Source: Mucilaginibacter auburnensis
Lineage (GTDB): Bacteria; Bacteroidota; Bacteroidia; Sphingobacteriales; Sphingobacteriaceae
Direction of reading: 5' to 3'
NCBI RefSeq assembly: GCF_002797815.1
Contig: NZ_PGFJ01000001.1
Coordinates: 1,984,001 to 2,048,000 of the forward strand
Length of the DNA: 64,000 nucleotides
A model generated the notes under the pieces. It did not search any database, was not told the DNA's origin, and saw only the letters and a list, made by a program, of their open reading frames with translations. Both the position numbers and the translations under genes were made by a program. Below are positions 24,777-33,616 of the stretch, piece by piece. The number at the start of each line of letters is the position of its first letter. Position 1 is the first letter of the stretch.

Positions 24777-26072
24777 TTAATGATCGGGATCAACTTTTCG
24801 TGTTTCGGTATTAAAGGGCCTTAAAATAAGCCTGTTATCGCTATTTTTAGTCAGGTAGTTAATTACCCATTCCATAAAAACAGCAGCTTTGTTAGAGAAG
24901 CCAGCCAACGACATAATATGCACAAAACCCCAAAGTATCCAGGCAATAAAGCCGGTTAATTTCAGCTTGCCAATATCAGCAAGCGCTTTGTTGCGGCCAA
25001 CCGTAGCTAAAGTTCCTTTATCATGATATTTAAAGGGCACGGTTGGTTCTTCTTTGATAATTCGCAGCAGGTTTTTAGCCAGTTGCTGCCCTTGTTGTAT
25101 AGCTACAGGCGCAACTCCCGGATGCCCGTTTGGAAATTCTTCGCTTATAATGGCTGATGTATCGCCAATGGCAAAAATATTTTGATAACCCGTAACACGG
25201 TTGATCTCGTCTGTTTGTATACGGGTGCCACGCGCTATGGTAGCATTTTCCAAACCTTCCGGAAACTCACCTTTAACACCCGCGGCCCAAAATACATTAT
25301 GGGTTTTGATCACTTCTCCGTTGTTAATGGTTAAAGTACTTCCATCATAACTTTGCACGCGTACGCCGTTATAAACAGTCACTTTGTCGTTGATCAGATA
25401 TTCTTTAGCAACTGTTGATGCTTTTTCAGACATGGCAGCTAATAAGCGTTCTTTGCTTTCTATGAGGTAAACACTCATGTGTTGCTCTTTTAAGTAACGG
25501 TAGTCTTTACTCAATATCAGCCGGCGCATCTCAGCTAACGCGCCCGATAGTTCAACACCGGTGGGACCGCCGCCCACTACAACAAAGGTCATCAGCGCTT
25601 CTCGTTCTTCCTCGTCGCGTGTTACCAATGCCTTTTCCAGATTTTGTAACACCAGTACACGCATGTTCAATGCTTCCGGCACGTTCTTCATAGGCATGGC
25701 AAAATGGGCTATTTGGTCATTACCTAAAAAGTTGGTGTTTGAGCCGGTAGCTACCACCAAATAATCATAGTGTATTGGGCCAATGTTGGTATCAAGCGTA
25801 TTACTATCCGGATTGATCTTCAACACATTGGCCATGTTGAAATTAAAGTTATCCTGAAAAGTGAATATCCGGCGTATAGGGAAAGCTATGGAGTCTGCCG
25901 GTAAGGCGCCTACTGCAACCTGGTATAAAAGGGGCTGAAAGGTGTGGTAGTTATGCTTATCCAGCATTAATATTTCAACCGGAGTGTTTTTTAAATTTTT
26001 AGCTACTTGCAGCCCGGCAAAGCCGCCACCTATTATTACTACACGGGGTTTTTTATTGATGTTGTTGTCCAT
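24777..26072 (-). CDS. ndh: Type II NADH:quinone dehydrogenase (NDH-2)
   Basis: A 431-residue monotopic flavoprotein that passes electrons from NADH to quinone without pumping protons. It shows the FAD fold IIGGGFAGLQVAKNL near residue 14, the NADH fold VVGGGPTGVELSGALAEM near 170, and IFAIGDTSA near 295. The C terminus carries an amphipathic, hydrophobic membrane-contact region (LTGFIAWILWGFVHIMSLAGF). The ATG at 26072 is preferred over an in-frame TTG at 26087. Divergent from the hydrolase gene, with a perfect 7-5-7 dyad between them. Confidence 0.93.
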   Translation of the reverse strand: MDNNINKKPRVVIIGGGFAGLQVAKNLKNTPVEILMLDKHNYHTFQPLLYQVAVGALPADSIAFPIRRIFTFQDNFNFNMANVLKINPDSNTLDTNIGPIHYDYLVVATGSNTNFLGNDQIAHFAMPMKNVPEALNMRVLVLQNLEKALVTRDEEEREALMTFVVVGGGPTGVELSGALAEMRRLILSKDYRYLKEQHMSVYLIESKERLLAAMSEKASTVAKEYLINDKVTVYNGVRVQSYDGSTLTINNGEVIKTHNVFWAAGVKGEFPEGLENATIARGTRIQTDEINRVTGYQNIFAIGDTSAIISEEFPNGHPGVAPVAIQQGQQLAKNLLRIIKEEPTVPFKYHDKGTLATVGRNKALADIGKLKLTGFIAWILWGFVHIMSLAGFSNKAAVFMEWVINYLTKNSDNRLILRPFNTETRKVDPDH

Positions 26073-26148
26073 GTATCTGTTTTTCAATAAATGTACTCAT
26101 CGGCATTTAAAATAATAATGATATTACACCGTGTATTAAATATAAACC

Positions 26149-26167
26149 TGCAATACGGTATATTGCA
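26149..26167. promoter_or_regulatory. Dyad TGCAATA-N5-TATTGCA, possible operator
   Basis: A perfect 7-bp inverted repeat with 5-base spacer, 17 bases before the hydrolase start codon and in the divergent gap with ndh. Not followed by a T-run, so not a terminator. Confidence 0.4.
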
Positions 26168-26184
26168 ATTACAAAAATTTAAAC

Positions 26185-27144
26185 ATGAAAAAGCTTATAC
26201 TGTTTTCTTTATTCGCATTGATAATAAGCGTAGCGGGTGCTCAGGTTAAAACTGTTGACAGCAATACCGACGGCAAGTATGTGCAGGTTAACGGCGCCAA
26301 ACTTTGGGTTGTTACTATAGGAGAGGGCGACCCCATAATTTTTATAGCCGGTGGTCCCGGTGGCGCTCATCCGGGCCTGCGCAGTTTTGACCCCCTGGCT
26401 GAGAAAAAACATCAGCTCATTTATTTTGACGGCTTTGGCAGGGGTAAATCTGACACGGCAAAAAACGTTGCAGAATACACCATAGCACGCGATGTTGAAG
26501 ATTTGGAAGGTTTGCGCAAAGCCTTAAATCTCAACAAAATTTCTGTTTTAGGTCATTCTTACGGTGGGGTAGTAGCGCAGGGTTATGCTATTAAGTATCC
26601 TCAAAATGTTAGTCATTTAATTTTGGCGGACACTTTCCATAGTTTTATTATGTGGCAGGAAAATGATGACAACTCCAACCACGAAATAAGAGTGGGTTAT
26701 CCGGAAGTGTGGGACGAGCTGATGAAGATACGTGAACAGGGCGCCGTATCAAGCGATGCTAAACACCAGGAAATTTATGGCCGTGTTCCATACGGATTTA
26801 TGTATGCCTATAATCCTGATAAATTTACAGGGCGTGGCGGCAAACCTTATCCTAATTCCTTCAATAGTAAACTGTATTACCAAATGGTGGGTAAGGATGG
26901 CGATTTTATTGTGGGTAGCGATATTGGCAATTTTGATTTCAGAAAACAGTTAAAAGATCTTAAAATGCCCGTACTGATAGTTACGGGAAGATATGATCGT
27001 GTTGCCGTGCCATGGATGGCTGTTAAGTACAAGGAGTATTGCCCGCAGGCACAATTTGTAATGTTTGAAAAATCGGGCCATAACCCACAGGTGGAAGAGC
27101 CTGAAAAAGAGTTTCAGCTCATTAACGAGTTTTTGGCGAAGTAA
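26185..27144 (+). CDS. Exported alpha/beta hydrolase, proline iminopeptidase-like
   Basis: A 319-residue protein with a signal peptide (LILFSLFALIISVAGAQ). The hydrolase fold shows the oxyanion stretch IFIAGGPGGAHPGLR (residues about 50-65), the nucleophile elbow GHSYGG near residue 124, an acid in TGRYDRV near 270 and the catalytic histidine in KSGHNPQVEEP near 303. The GGPGG signature is typical of proline iminopeptidases and relatives. Periplasmic location is predicted. Substrate uncertain: peptide or ester. Confidence 0.87.
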   Translation: MKKLILFSLFALIISVAGAQVKTVDSNTDGKYVQVNGAKLWVVTIGEGDPIIFIAGGPGGAHPGLRSFDPLAEKKHQLIYFDGFGRGKSDTAKNVAEYTIARDVEDLEGLRKALNLNKISVLGHSYGGVVAQGYAIKYPQNVSHLILADTFHSFIMWQENDDNSNHEIRVGYPEVWDELMKIREQGAVSSDAKHQEIYGRVPYGFMYAYNPDKFTGRGGKPYPNSFNSKLYYQMVGKDGDFIVGSDIGNFDFRKQLKDLKMPVLIVTGRYDRVAVPWMAVKYKEYCPQAQFVMFEKSGHNPQVEEPEKEFQLINEFLAK

Positions 27145-27151
27145 CTTCAAA

Positions 27152-27188
27152 AACAAAGCCCCCGGATATTCATCCGAGGGGCTTTGTT
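27152..27188. terminator. Bidirectional terminator
   Basis: AACAAAGCCCCcGGAT / ATCCgAGGGGCTTTGTT stem with ATTC loop region between the convergent hydrolase and citrate synthase genes. Confidence 0.82.
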
Positions 27189-27207
27189 CCATTACAATAA
27201 ATTTTAA

Positions 27208-28494
27208 CTATCTTTTATCCAGGTCTACATACTCACGGTTAGTAGCTCCGGTGTATATTTGACGCGGACGGCCAATTGGCTCCTTGTTCTCTTTCATCTC
27301 TTTCCACTGTGCAATCCATCCCGGTAAACGGCCAAGAGCAAACAATACAGTGAACATATCTGTTGGGAAGCCTAACGCACGGTAAATAATGCCTGAGTAA
27401 AAGTCAACGTTAGGATAAAGCTTACGTTCAACAAAGTATGGGTCTTGCAACGCAACTTCTTCCAGGCGTTTGGCAATTTCTAATACCTCATCGTTAATAC
27501 CCAGTTTTTCTAAAATATCATCGCAAGCTTTTTTAATGATCTTGGCGCGTGGGTCAAAGTTCTTGTAAACGCGGTGACCAAAGCCCATTAAACGGAAAGG
27601 ATCATTTTTATCTTTAGCTTTAGCTATCCATTTATCGGTATCTCCGCCATCGTTTTTGATCTGCTCCAGCATTTCAATTACGGCTTGGTTGGCGCCACCG
27701 TGCAGTGGTCCCCATAAAGCTGAGATACCTGCAGAAACAGATGCGTAAATGTTTGACTCAGATGAACCAACAATACGCACAGTAGAAGTAGAGCAGTTTT
27801 GCTCATGATCTGCATGCAGAATAAGCAAGGTATTCATTGCGCTAACCACTACCGGATCAATTTCCACTTCTTCTGTACGCTGACCGAAGGTCATGTTCAG
27901 GAAGTTGGTAACATAGTCGTATTTGTTTTGAGGATAAATAACCGGATGGCCCAAAGATTTCTTGTATATCCATGATACCACAGTAGCCATTTTAGCCAAA
28001 ACCTTAATAATGCTTTGATTTTGCTCCTCGGCAGTTTGATTGGATTTTAATGATTCAGGGTAAAATGCAGACAGCGCGGCAACTAATGATGAGAGCTGAC
28101 CCATTGGATGAGATTTTGACGGAAAACCATCAAAAAATTTCTTCATATCCTCGTGCAGCAGCGTGTGATGCGTTAAATCACTTTGAAATTTTGTAAGCTG
28201 CTCAGCCGTTGGCAACTCCCCATATATCAATAAATAGGCAACTTCAATAAAAGTTGATTTCTCGGCCAGTTGCTCAATTGGGTAGCCACGGTATTTTAAT
28301 ACGCCCAGCTCACCATCTAAAAACGTAATGTTACTTTTTGTAGCTCCTGTATTTTTGTAGCCCACATCAAGCGTTACATAACCCGTTTGATCTCTTAATT
28401 TAGAAATATCTATCGCTTTTTCACCCTCCGAACCCTCAATTACAGGGAGTTCATACGTTTTTCCATCAAGTTGTAGTTGTGCTTTGCCAGACAT
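27208..28494 (-). CDS. gltA: Citrate synthase
   Basis: Condenses oxaloacetate and acetyl-CoA to citrate in the TCA cycle. The 428-residue size and HADHEQNCSTSTVR, GPLHGGANQAVIEML and FGHRVYKNFDPRAK motifs place it with the hexameric, NADH-regulated type II bacterial enzymes. Key His and Asp residues are present. The start MSGKAQLQL at 28494 is preferred over an upstream frame extension. A TATATTTG box on the minus strand (28516-28523) predicts an 18-base leader. Monocistronic. Confidence 0.96.
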   Translation of the reverse strand: MSGKAQLQLDGKTYELPVIEGSEGEKAIDISKLRDQTGYVTLDVGYKNTGATKSNITFLDGELGVLKYRGYPIEQLAEKSTFIEVAYLLIYGELPTAEQLTKFQSDLTHHTLLHEDMKKFFDGFPSKSHPMGQLSSLVAALSAFYPESLKSNQTAEEQNQSIIKVLAKMATVVSWIYKKSLGHPVIYPQNKYDYVTNFLNMTFGQRTEEVEIDPVVVSAMNTLLILHADHEQNCSTSTVRIVGSSESNIYASVSAGISALWGPLHGGANQAVIEMLEQIKNDGGDTDKWIAKAKDKNDPFRLMGFGHRVYKNFDPRAKIIKKACDDILEKLGINDEVLEIAKRLEEVALQDPYFVERKLYPNVDFYSGIIYRALGFPTDMFTVLFALGRLPGWIAQWKEMKENKEPIGRPRQIYTGATNREYVDLDKR

Positions 28495-28515
28495 AGAAAG
28501 AATGTTAGTAAGCAA

Positions 28516-28523
28516 CAAATATA
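28516..28523 (-). promoter_or_regulatory. -7 box of gltA
   Basis: TATATTTG on the minus strand; the predicted start is near 28512. No TTG at -33 distance was found. Confidence 0.5.
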
Positions 28524-28611
28524 GAAAATGAAAGCGTAATCCCTACACTATCGCATCTGTCAATTGTAAAAAACTTGTCCCGAAAACTATATTTTTTTCT
28601 ACTGTTACGGC

Positions 28612-28642
28612 TTTGCTACGCACCTGTTAATTGTTATCTTTA
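28612..28642 (+). promoter_or_regulatory. Promoter of the hybrid histidine kinase
   Basis: TTTG (28612-28615), a 19-base spacer and TATCTTTA (28635-28642, last base mismatched). The predicted start near 28646 leaves a 29-base leader. Confidence 0.5.
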
Positions 28643-28674
28643 AGAGCGTAAAATCGAAACGTTATTGTACATAA

Positions 28675-31473
28675 ATGCATTTCAGCCTCTACCTTATAGT
28701 TGCTTTTGTCGGTTTAACATTATTATCTTTTTTAGTCATATTACTGGTACGCGGTCTATTAAAAAGGTTAGACAACAAAGTATCTGCGCACCTCAATGCA
28801 CGCGATGATCTGAACGCTTTGTTAAATTCATTGAACGATGTAATATTTGAATTTAACGAGGAGAGAGTTTGCCTTAATGTTTGGTTCAATGAACGCGACG
28901 ATAGGGTAGTTGATCCGCGGGTTTGTATCGGCAAAAAGCTGGAAGAAGTTATTGGTTATGAGAAAGCGCTTAAATTTAATCAAGCACTTGATTTTGCTAT
29001 AGATTACAAGCAGCCAACTTCATTAGAGTATGTATCAGACTTTGGTACCGGAGCCTGGTTGTTAGCTAAAGTTACCCCGGTATTTGATAACAAGGGTAAA
29101 TACCTCAATCGTGTTTCGGCATCGGTTTCAAATATATCAGAGCAAAAAAGATATGAGAGTAAGCTGAAAGAGAAAGAGCTGCTTTTACTTGAAGCACAGC
29201 ATGTGGCCAAAATAGGTAATTGGCTGTATGATAAAGCAAGTCAGGAGATATTCTTATCGGAAAGCCTTTTCCGCATAATGGGAAGCGAGGGTTTAGCGCT
29301 AAAAGGCAGAGCCGCTTTTGAGTATTATATCAGTCTGGTTCATCACGACGACAGGGAAAAATGCCAATCTTTTTTGAGTGCTGTTTCATCTTCCGCAACG
29401 AAGCAGTTGGAGCACAAATTGATTACACCGGAAGGTGAGCTCAAATACATCAGGATTATTGTTGGAGACAAAACCTTAAATAACGACGGTACTATTCAGC
29501 GGGTGGCTGGAATTATACAAGACATTACGGAGATAAAATTATCCGAAAAACTTATTAAACGCGGCAAAGCGGAACTTATAGAAGCACAAACTATTGCCAA
29601 AATAGGTAATTGGAGTTGGCGCCCATCAACCAAAAAGTTATCATATTCTGATGAGCTTGTCAATATTTTTGAGGTAAATACCACAAAGTTTATCAGCATT
29701 TCTCCTTTTCGGTTCTTGTTGAAAGTGGTACACGAAAACGATAGGCAGATAGTTAGAAACCTATACAAAAGTGGTATCAATGCTTCAGATCATAGTTGCG
29801 TTTTCAGAATACTCACCTCTCAAAAAAAAGTAAAGTATATAAGTATTATCATTGGGAAGATACTGAGAAACGAAAAAGGACAACTAAACAAAATAATAGG
29901 TACGATTCAGGATATTACCGAACAAAAACAGTTTGAGCTGGATTACACCAGAACTGACGATAAATTTAAACGAATTTTAGAGGCCGTTAACCTGGTTGCA
30001 GTAACAGTTGACAGAACGGGCACCATTGTATTTTGCAACCAGCACCTGGCAAATTTGCTTGGCTACACACGCGACGAAATAATTGGAATGAATTGGTATA
30101 ACTCATTTATTCCTGACGGCATAGTTCAGCACATAAACGGAATGATTGACGCGGATGCACTACCGAGTAAGTATACCAACGCCATCAAATGTAAAGATGG
30201 GAGTGAATGCATCATCAGTTGGAAAAACACCATGACGCGCGATGAGAACGGTGAGATAGACGAGATAACCGGCATTGGCGAGGATGTAACTGAGCAATTT
30301 CGTGTAACACAGGAATTGATATCGGCCAAGGAGATGGCTGAAAAGTCTTCAAAATTTAAATCAGAGTTCCTTTCAACCATGAGCCATGAGATACGCACAC
30401 CCATGAACGCTGTTATAGGAACAACCAATTTGTTATTGAATGAAAATCCTCGTCCGGAGCAGATGGAATATCTTAATATATTGAAGTTTTCGGGCGAAAA
30501 TTTATTGGCTATTATCAATGATATACTTGATTACAATAAAATTGAAGCAGGTAAACTTGAACTAAATCCTCAAAATTTTGACTTGCGGCAATTGGCCCAA
30601 AAAACCATTCATATATTTAGTGCGAGGGCAGCTGAAAAAAACCTGCAGCTTGAACTTTTAGCAGATGATGGTATTCCTGATAATTTAATGGGCGACCAGC
30701 AAAGGCTAAGTCAAATATTAAATAACCTGATAAGCAATGCGATCAAGTTTACAGATAGCGGAAAAATAACGTTGCAATTGCAACTAATAATTAAAGGTGA
30801 TGCAGGCGTTACGGTGAAATTTGTTGTGGCAGATACGGGAATAGGTATTTCACCCGAACATCAATCTGTGATATTTGATCCGTTTGTTCAAGATCCGGTA
30901 ATTAATCAACCGGTGCATATGGGCACAGGGTTGGGTTTGGCTATAACCAAACGTTTGGTAAATCTGCACAAAAGCGATATATCGGTAGTTAGCGATACAG
31001 GCAAAGGCGCACAGTTTACATTTGTTATCACGTTTGCATTAGCTCATACTGAAATAACCGAAGAGAAAAAGAATGTTGGCGTTCAGGATGTAGGCGCATT
31101 GAACGGAATGCAAGTGCTGGTTGTAGACGATAATAAAATGAACCTTTTAATAGCGTCGAAGTTTTTAAAGAAATGGCATATCAACGTAGATTCTGCAAAC
31201 AACGGCGAAGAAGCAGTTAGCATAGCGGCGCAAAAGCGCTACGACTTAATCATAATGGATCTGCAAATGCCATTTATGAACGGTTTTGAAGCTACCGAAA
31301 AGATCCGCGAGTTTGATATTGAAGTGCCGATAATCGCGCTTACTGCAGATGCAATGCCTGATACTTACGACAAAGCTATATCATCTGGTATGAATGACTA
31401 TCTAACCAAGCCATTCGTACCAGATGTTTTGTTTAATAAAATATCTACCTACTATAAAAAGCGCGATTATTAA
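28675..31473 (+). CDS. Membrane-anchored PAS hybrid histidine kinase with receiver domain
   Basis: A 932-residue hybrid kinase. One N-terminal membrane helix (residues 4-26), a PAS-like segment (about 45-155), two tandem duplicated PAS_3 modules (about 168-290 and 300-418, both starting EAQ-x-x-AKIGNW), another PAS (about 428-545), H-box with H571 (SHEIRTPMNA), HATPase_c (N688 region, DTGIGISPEHQ, GTGLGLAI), and a C-terminal receiver with D862 (IIMDLQMP) and K912. No output domain, so it must pass phosphate to a separate partner; none is adjacent. The signal is probably cytosolic. Its stop overlaps the convergent proC gene by 4 bases. Confidence 0.92.
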   Translation: MHFSLYLIVAFVGLTLLSFLVILLVRGLLKRLDNKVSAHLNARDDLNALLNSLNDVIFEFNEERVCLNVWFNERDDRVVDPRVCIGKKLEEVIGYEKALKFNQALDFAIDYKQPTSLEYVSDFGTGAWLLAKVTPVFDNKGKYLNRVSASVSNISEQKRYESKLKEKELLLLEAQHVAKIGNWLYDKASQEIFLSESLFRIMGSEGLALKGRAAFEYYISLVHHDDREKCQSFLSAVSSSATKQLEHKLITPEGELKYIRIIVGDKTLNNDGTIQRVAGIIQDITEIKLSEKLIKRGKAELIEAQTIAKIGNWSWRPSTKKLSYSDELVNIFEVNTTKFISISPFRFLLKVVHENDRQIVRNLYKSGINASDHSCVFRILTSQKKVKYISIIIGKILRNEKGQLNKIIGTIQDITEQKQFELDYTRTDDKFKRILEAVNLVAVTVDRTGTIVFCNQHLANLLGYTRDEIIGMNWYNSFIPDGIVQHINGMIDADALPSKYTNAIKCKDGSECIISWKNTMTRDENGEIDEITGIGEDVTEQFRVTQELISAKEMAEKSSKFKSEFLSTMSHEIRTPMNAVIGTTNLLLNENPRPEQMEYLNILKFSGENLLAIINDILDYNKIEAGKLELNPQNFDLRQLAQKTIHIFSARAAEKNLQLELLADDGIPDNLMGDQQRLSQILNNLISNAIKFTDSGKITLQLQLIIKGDAGVTVKFVVADTGIGISPEHQSVIFDPFVQDPVINQPVHMGTGLGLAITKRLVNLHKSDISVVSDTGKGAQFTFVITFALAHTEITEEKKNVGVQDVGALNGMQVLVVDDNKMNLLIASKFLKKWHINVDSANNGEEAVSIAAQKRYDLIIMDLQMPFMNGFEATEKIREFDIEVPIIALTADAMPDTYDKAISSGMNDYLTKPFVPDVLFNKISTYYKKRDY

Positions 31474-32288
31474 TCTTCGGCTTTGTAAAGGTCGCCGGCT
31501 TTCTCGGCAGATAGTTTAATGCCTTTTATCATAGCTGAACTAAACCCGTTATGTTCCATTTCATTTAATCCGGCAATGGTACAACCTTTCGGAGATGTTA
31601 CCTTATCTATCTCTTGCTCAGGGTGCGAAGATAGCTGCAGTAAAAGATTTGCAGCGCCTTTAGCAGTTTGAGCCGCCATTTTTAAAGCATCATGTGCATG
31701 AAAGCCAATTTCGGTGCCACCCTGCGAAGCTGCCCGTACCGAACGCAAAAAGAAAGCTATGCCGCAGGCACACAAAGCAGTTGCTGATGTCATCAGCTCC
31801 TCATTGATCTGGATGCTTACGCCAACCGTGTCAAATAATGATTTCACCAGGTTTACATTTTTTACGCTGCCGTTATCAGTTGCTATACAGGTCATGGAGT
31901 CGCCTATGGCTATGGCCGTATTTGGCATAGCGCGTACCACCTGTACGTTCATTTCTAAATAGGAGCGTATGTCCTCGCAGCTAACGCCTGATATAACCGA
32001 TACGAGCAATTGTTTTTCCGACTTGATAGCCGGTTTTATTTCATCAAGCAGTTTGTTGAGCTGTTGAGGTAATACTGCAAGTATAACAATGTCGGCACGT
32101 TTGGCGGCCTTCATATTATTGGTAGTGGTTTGATAACCCTGTGTTGCGTACTCGGCCATAGCGTCAACGTTACGGCGTGTAAGTGTTATTTGTTGTGGCT
32201 GCCACAGGCCTGATTTTACCAAGCCTTTAGCCAATGATAGACCAATATTTCCGCTGCCTAAAATGGCAACATGTTGTTGCGAACTCAT
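31470..32288 (-). CDS. proC: Pyrroline-5-carboxylate reductase
   Basis: Last step of proline synthesis, reducing pyrroline-5-carboxylate with NAD(P)H. The 272-residue protein has the Rossmann start VAILGSGNIGLSLAKGLVKSG, AVLPQQL, VVRAMPNTAIAIGDSMT and the C-terminal TSPKGCTIAGLNEME. Its ATG overlaps the argB stop (ATGA), showing coupling with argB. proC sits within the arginine cluster in several Bacteroidota (recalled), so this pair looks like a piece of that cluster moved away from the operon at 16-23 kb. Confidence 0.93.
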   Translation of the reverse strand: MSSQQHVAILGSGNIGLSLAKGLVKSGLWQPQQITLTRRNVDAMAEYATQGYQTTTNNMKAAKRADIVILAVLPQQLNKLLDEIKPAIKSEKQLLVSVISGVSCEDIRSYLEMNVQVVRAMPNTAIAIGDSMTCIATDNGSVKNVNLVKSLFDTVGVSIQINEELMTSATALCACGIAFFLRSVRAASQGGTEIGFHAHDALKMAAQTAKGAANLLLQLSSHPEQEIDKVTSPKGCTIAGLNEMEHNGFSSAMIKGIKLSAEKAGDLYKAED

Positions 32289-33088
32289 GTGTTTTTACTT
32301 AATCGTGTACCAAACGGTTTATTCTCTCTAATATTACCCAGATCGTCTGATCGTCCTATCACTACCGCTTTAACACCACAGGCTATTGCCGTAAATGCGT
32401 TATCCAGTTTAGGTAGCATACCACTGTGGATGATCTGCTGTATTTTTAAATCTTCATAGCGTGCCGGATCAATTTCCCTGATAACTGATTCGTCATCATT
32501 CACATCCATCAACACACCCTTTTTCTCAAAGCAGTAGATCAATGTAGTTTCAAATAATCCTGACATTGCCACCGCTAAAGCCGACGCAATTGTATCGGCG
32601 TTGGTGTTTAATAGCTGCCCTTCGCCATCATGCGTAAGCGCGCTAAAAACCGGTGTAAAGCCTGCCTGTAATAAACTGGCTATACCGGTGCTGTTTATTG
32701 AACCATCAAATAAATCGCCTACAAAACCATAATCAATAGTTTTTACAGGGCGTTTACGTGCTTTTATCAGGTTGCCATCGGCACCTGTTAACCCAATAGC
32801 ATTGGTGCCAAAGCGTTGCAGCTGTGCTACAATATTTTTGTTAACCAAGCCTCCGTATACCATGGTCACTACCCTAAGTGTCTCAACGTCAGTTATACGC
32901 CTGCCGTCAATCATTCTGGCTTCAATGCCCAAACTTTCAGATACCTGCGTGGCAATCTTTCCTCCGCCATGTACTAATATCTTGTAACCGTCTAAATCTT
33001 TAAAATCTTTAAGAAAATGATATAGATTTTCAGAATTATCTATAACATTTCCACCAATTTTAATAATATTAAGGGTGTTTGCAGTCAT
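32285..33088 (-). CDS. argB: N-acylglutamate kinase
   Basis: Second step of arginine synthesis: phosphorylates N-acetyl- or N-succinyl-glutamate. The 267-residue amino-acid-kinase protein shows IIKIGGNVID at the N terminus, ILVHGGGKIATQVSESLGI, GLTGADG, NTNADTIASALA and GGMLPK-like SGMLPKLDNA. The ATG at 33088 starts directly at the first strand; ten more codons upstream are open but lack homology. Coupled to proC by a 4-base overlap. A -7 box TATTTTTG (33106-33113, minus strand) predicts a 14-base leader. The other arginine genes lie about 10 kb away on the other strand. Confidence 0.94.
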   Translation of the reverse strand: MTANTLNIIKIGGNVIDNSENLYHFLKDFKDLDGYKILVHGGGKIATQVSESLGIEARMIDGRRITDVETLRVVTMVYGGLVNKNIVAQLQRFGTNAIGLTGADGNLIKARKRPVKTIDYGFVGDLFDGSINSTGIASLLQAGFTPVFSALTHDGEGQLLNTNADTIASALAVAMSGLFETTLIYCFEKKGVLMDVNDDESVIREIDPARYEDLKIQQIIHSGMLPKLDNAFTAIACGVKAVVIGRSDDLGNIRENKPFGTRLSKNT

Positions 33089-33105
33089 TATTCTATAATA
33101 ATCGG

Positions 33106-33113
33106 CAAAAATA
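33106..33113 (-). promoter_or_regulatory. -7 box of argB-proC
   Basis: TATTTTTG on the minus strand, predicted start near 33102. It lies only about 35 bases from the first dyad upstream of blaI. -33 not clear. Confidence 0.4.
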
Positions 33114-33146
33114 ATCAAAAAACCATCAAAAATGTGTCAAATAGGT

Positions 33147-33160
33147 GTTATATAGATAAC
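33147..33160. promoter_or_regulatory. Dyad GTTAT-N4-ATAAC upstream of blaI
   Basis: A perfect 5-bp inverted repeat in the gap between argB and blaI, related in outline (GTT...AAC) to the two dyads nearer blaI. Possible distal operator. Confidence 0.35.
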
Positions 33161-33192
33161 AAACTGATTGTTTAATTATAAAACTTATAAAT

Positions 33193-33225
33193 ACGTTGAT
33201 TAACGTAAAAAATAGTTGTATAACT
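33193..33225. promoter_or_regulatory. Paired operators GTTGWWTAAC upstream of blaI
   Basis: Two dyads, GTTGATTAAC (33195-33204, extended to ACGTT-GATT-AACGT) and GTTGTATAAC (33215-33224, extended to AGTT-GTAT-AACT), have the same outer bases and are spaced exactly 20 bases apart, two helical turns. The second overlaps the -33 TTG of the predicted blaI promoter, an ideal place for repression by the dimeric BlaI-type protein encoded next. Confidence 0.5.
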
Positions 33226-33246
33226 GAAAAATAAGTTTTACATTTG
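33216..33246 (+). promoter_or_regulatory. Predicted promoter of blaI, probably leaderless
   Basis: TTG (33216-33218), a 20-base spacer and the perfect -7 box TACATTTG (33239-33246). With the +1 four bases after the box, as at the SRP RNA gene, transcription would start at 33250, the A of the blaI ATG. Confidence 0.5.
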
Positions 33247-33249
33247 GTT

Positions 33250-33612
33250 ATGGAAGAGTTGACCAAAACTGAAGAGCGCGTAATGCAGGTAATATGGAAG
33301 TTGAAAAGCTGCTTTGTTAAAGATGTTATTGATGCCTTGCCTGATGACCCTAAACCGCCGTATAATACCATATCTTCTGTTGTTCGCATCCTGGAAAAAA
33401 AAGGGTATTTGAATTATAAAGCTTATGGCAAAACGTACCAGTATTTCCCTGCTATAACTAAAGCAGAATACCGGAAGGCTTTCTTCAAAAAAATGATATC
33501 GGGTTATTTTGATAATTCGGTGGAGAGCCTGGTATCATTCATGGTAAAGGAAGAGCAGTTGAGCAAGGAAGATATTGATAAGATCAAAGACATCATCAAC
33601 AAAAACAAATAA
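33250..33612 (+). CDS. blaI: BlaI/MecI/CopY family transcriptional repressor
   Basis: A 120-residue winged-helix repressor: MEELTKTEERVMQVIWKL and ALPDDPKPPYNTISSVVRIL with the recognition helix, then LEKKGYLNYKAYGKTYQY, the wing with the SPOTS of the family, and a C-terminal dimerisation helix. In this family the repressor is inactivated by proteolysis by the membrane sensor encoded next to it, and the next gene (4 bases away) is such an M56 sensor. The start is the ATG at 33250 because the conserved helix begins there. The target may include itself. Confidence 0.9.
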   Translation: MEELTKTEERVMQVIWKLKSCFVKDVIDALPDDPKPPYNTISSVVRILEKKGYLNYKAYGKTYQYFPAITKAEYRKAFFKKMISGYFDNSVESLVSFMVKEEQLSKEDIDKIKDIINKNK

Positions 33613-33616
33613 GCTT

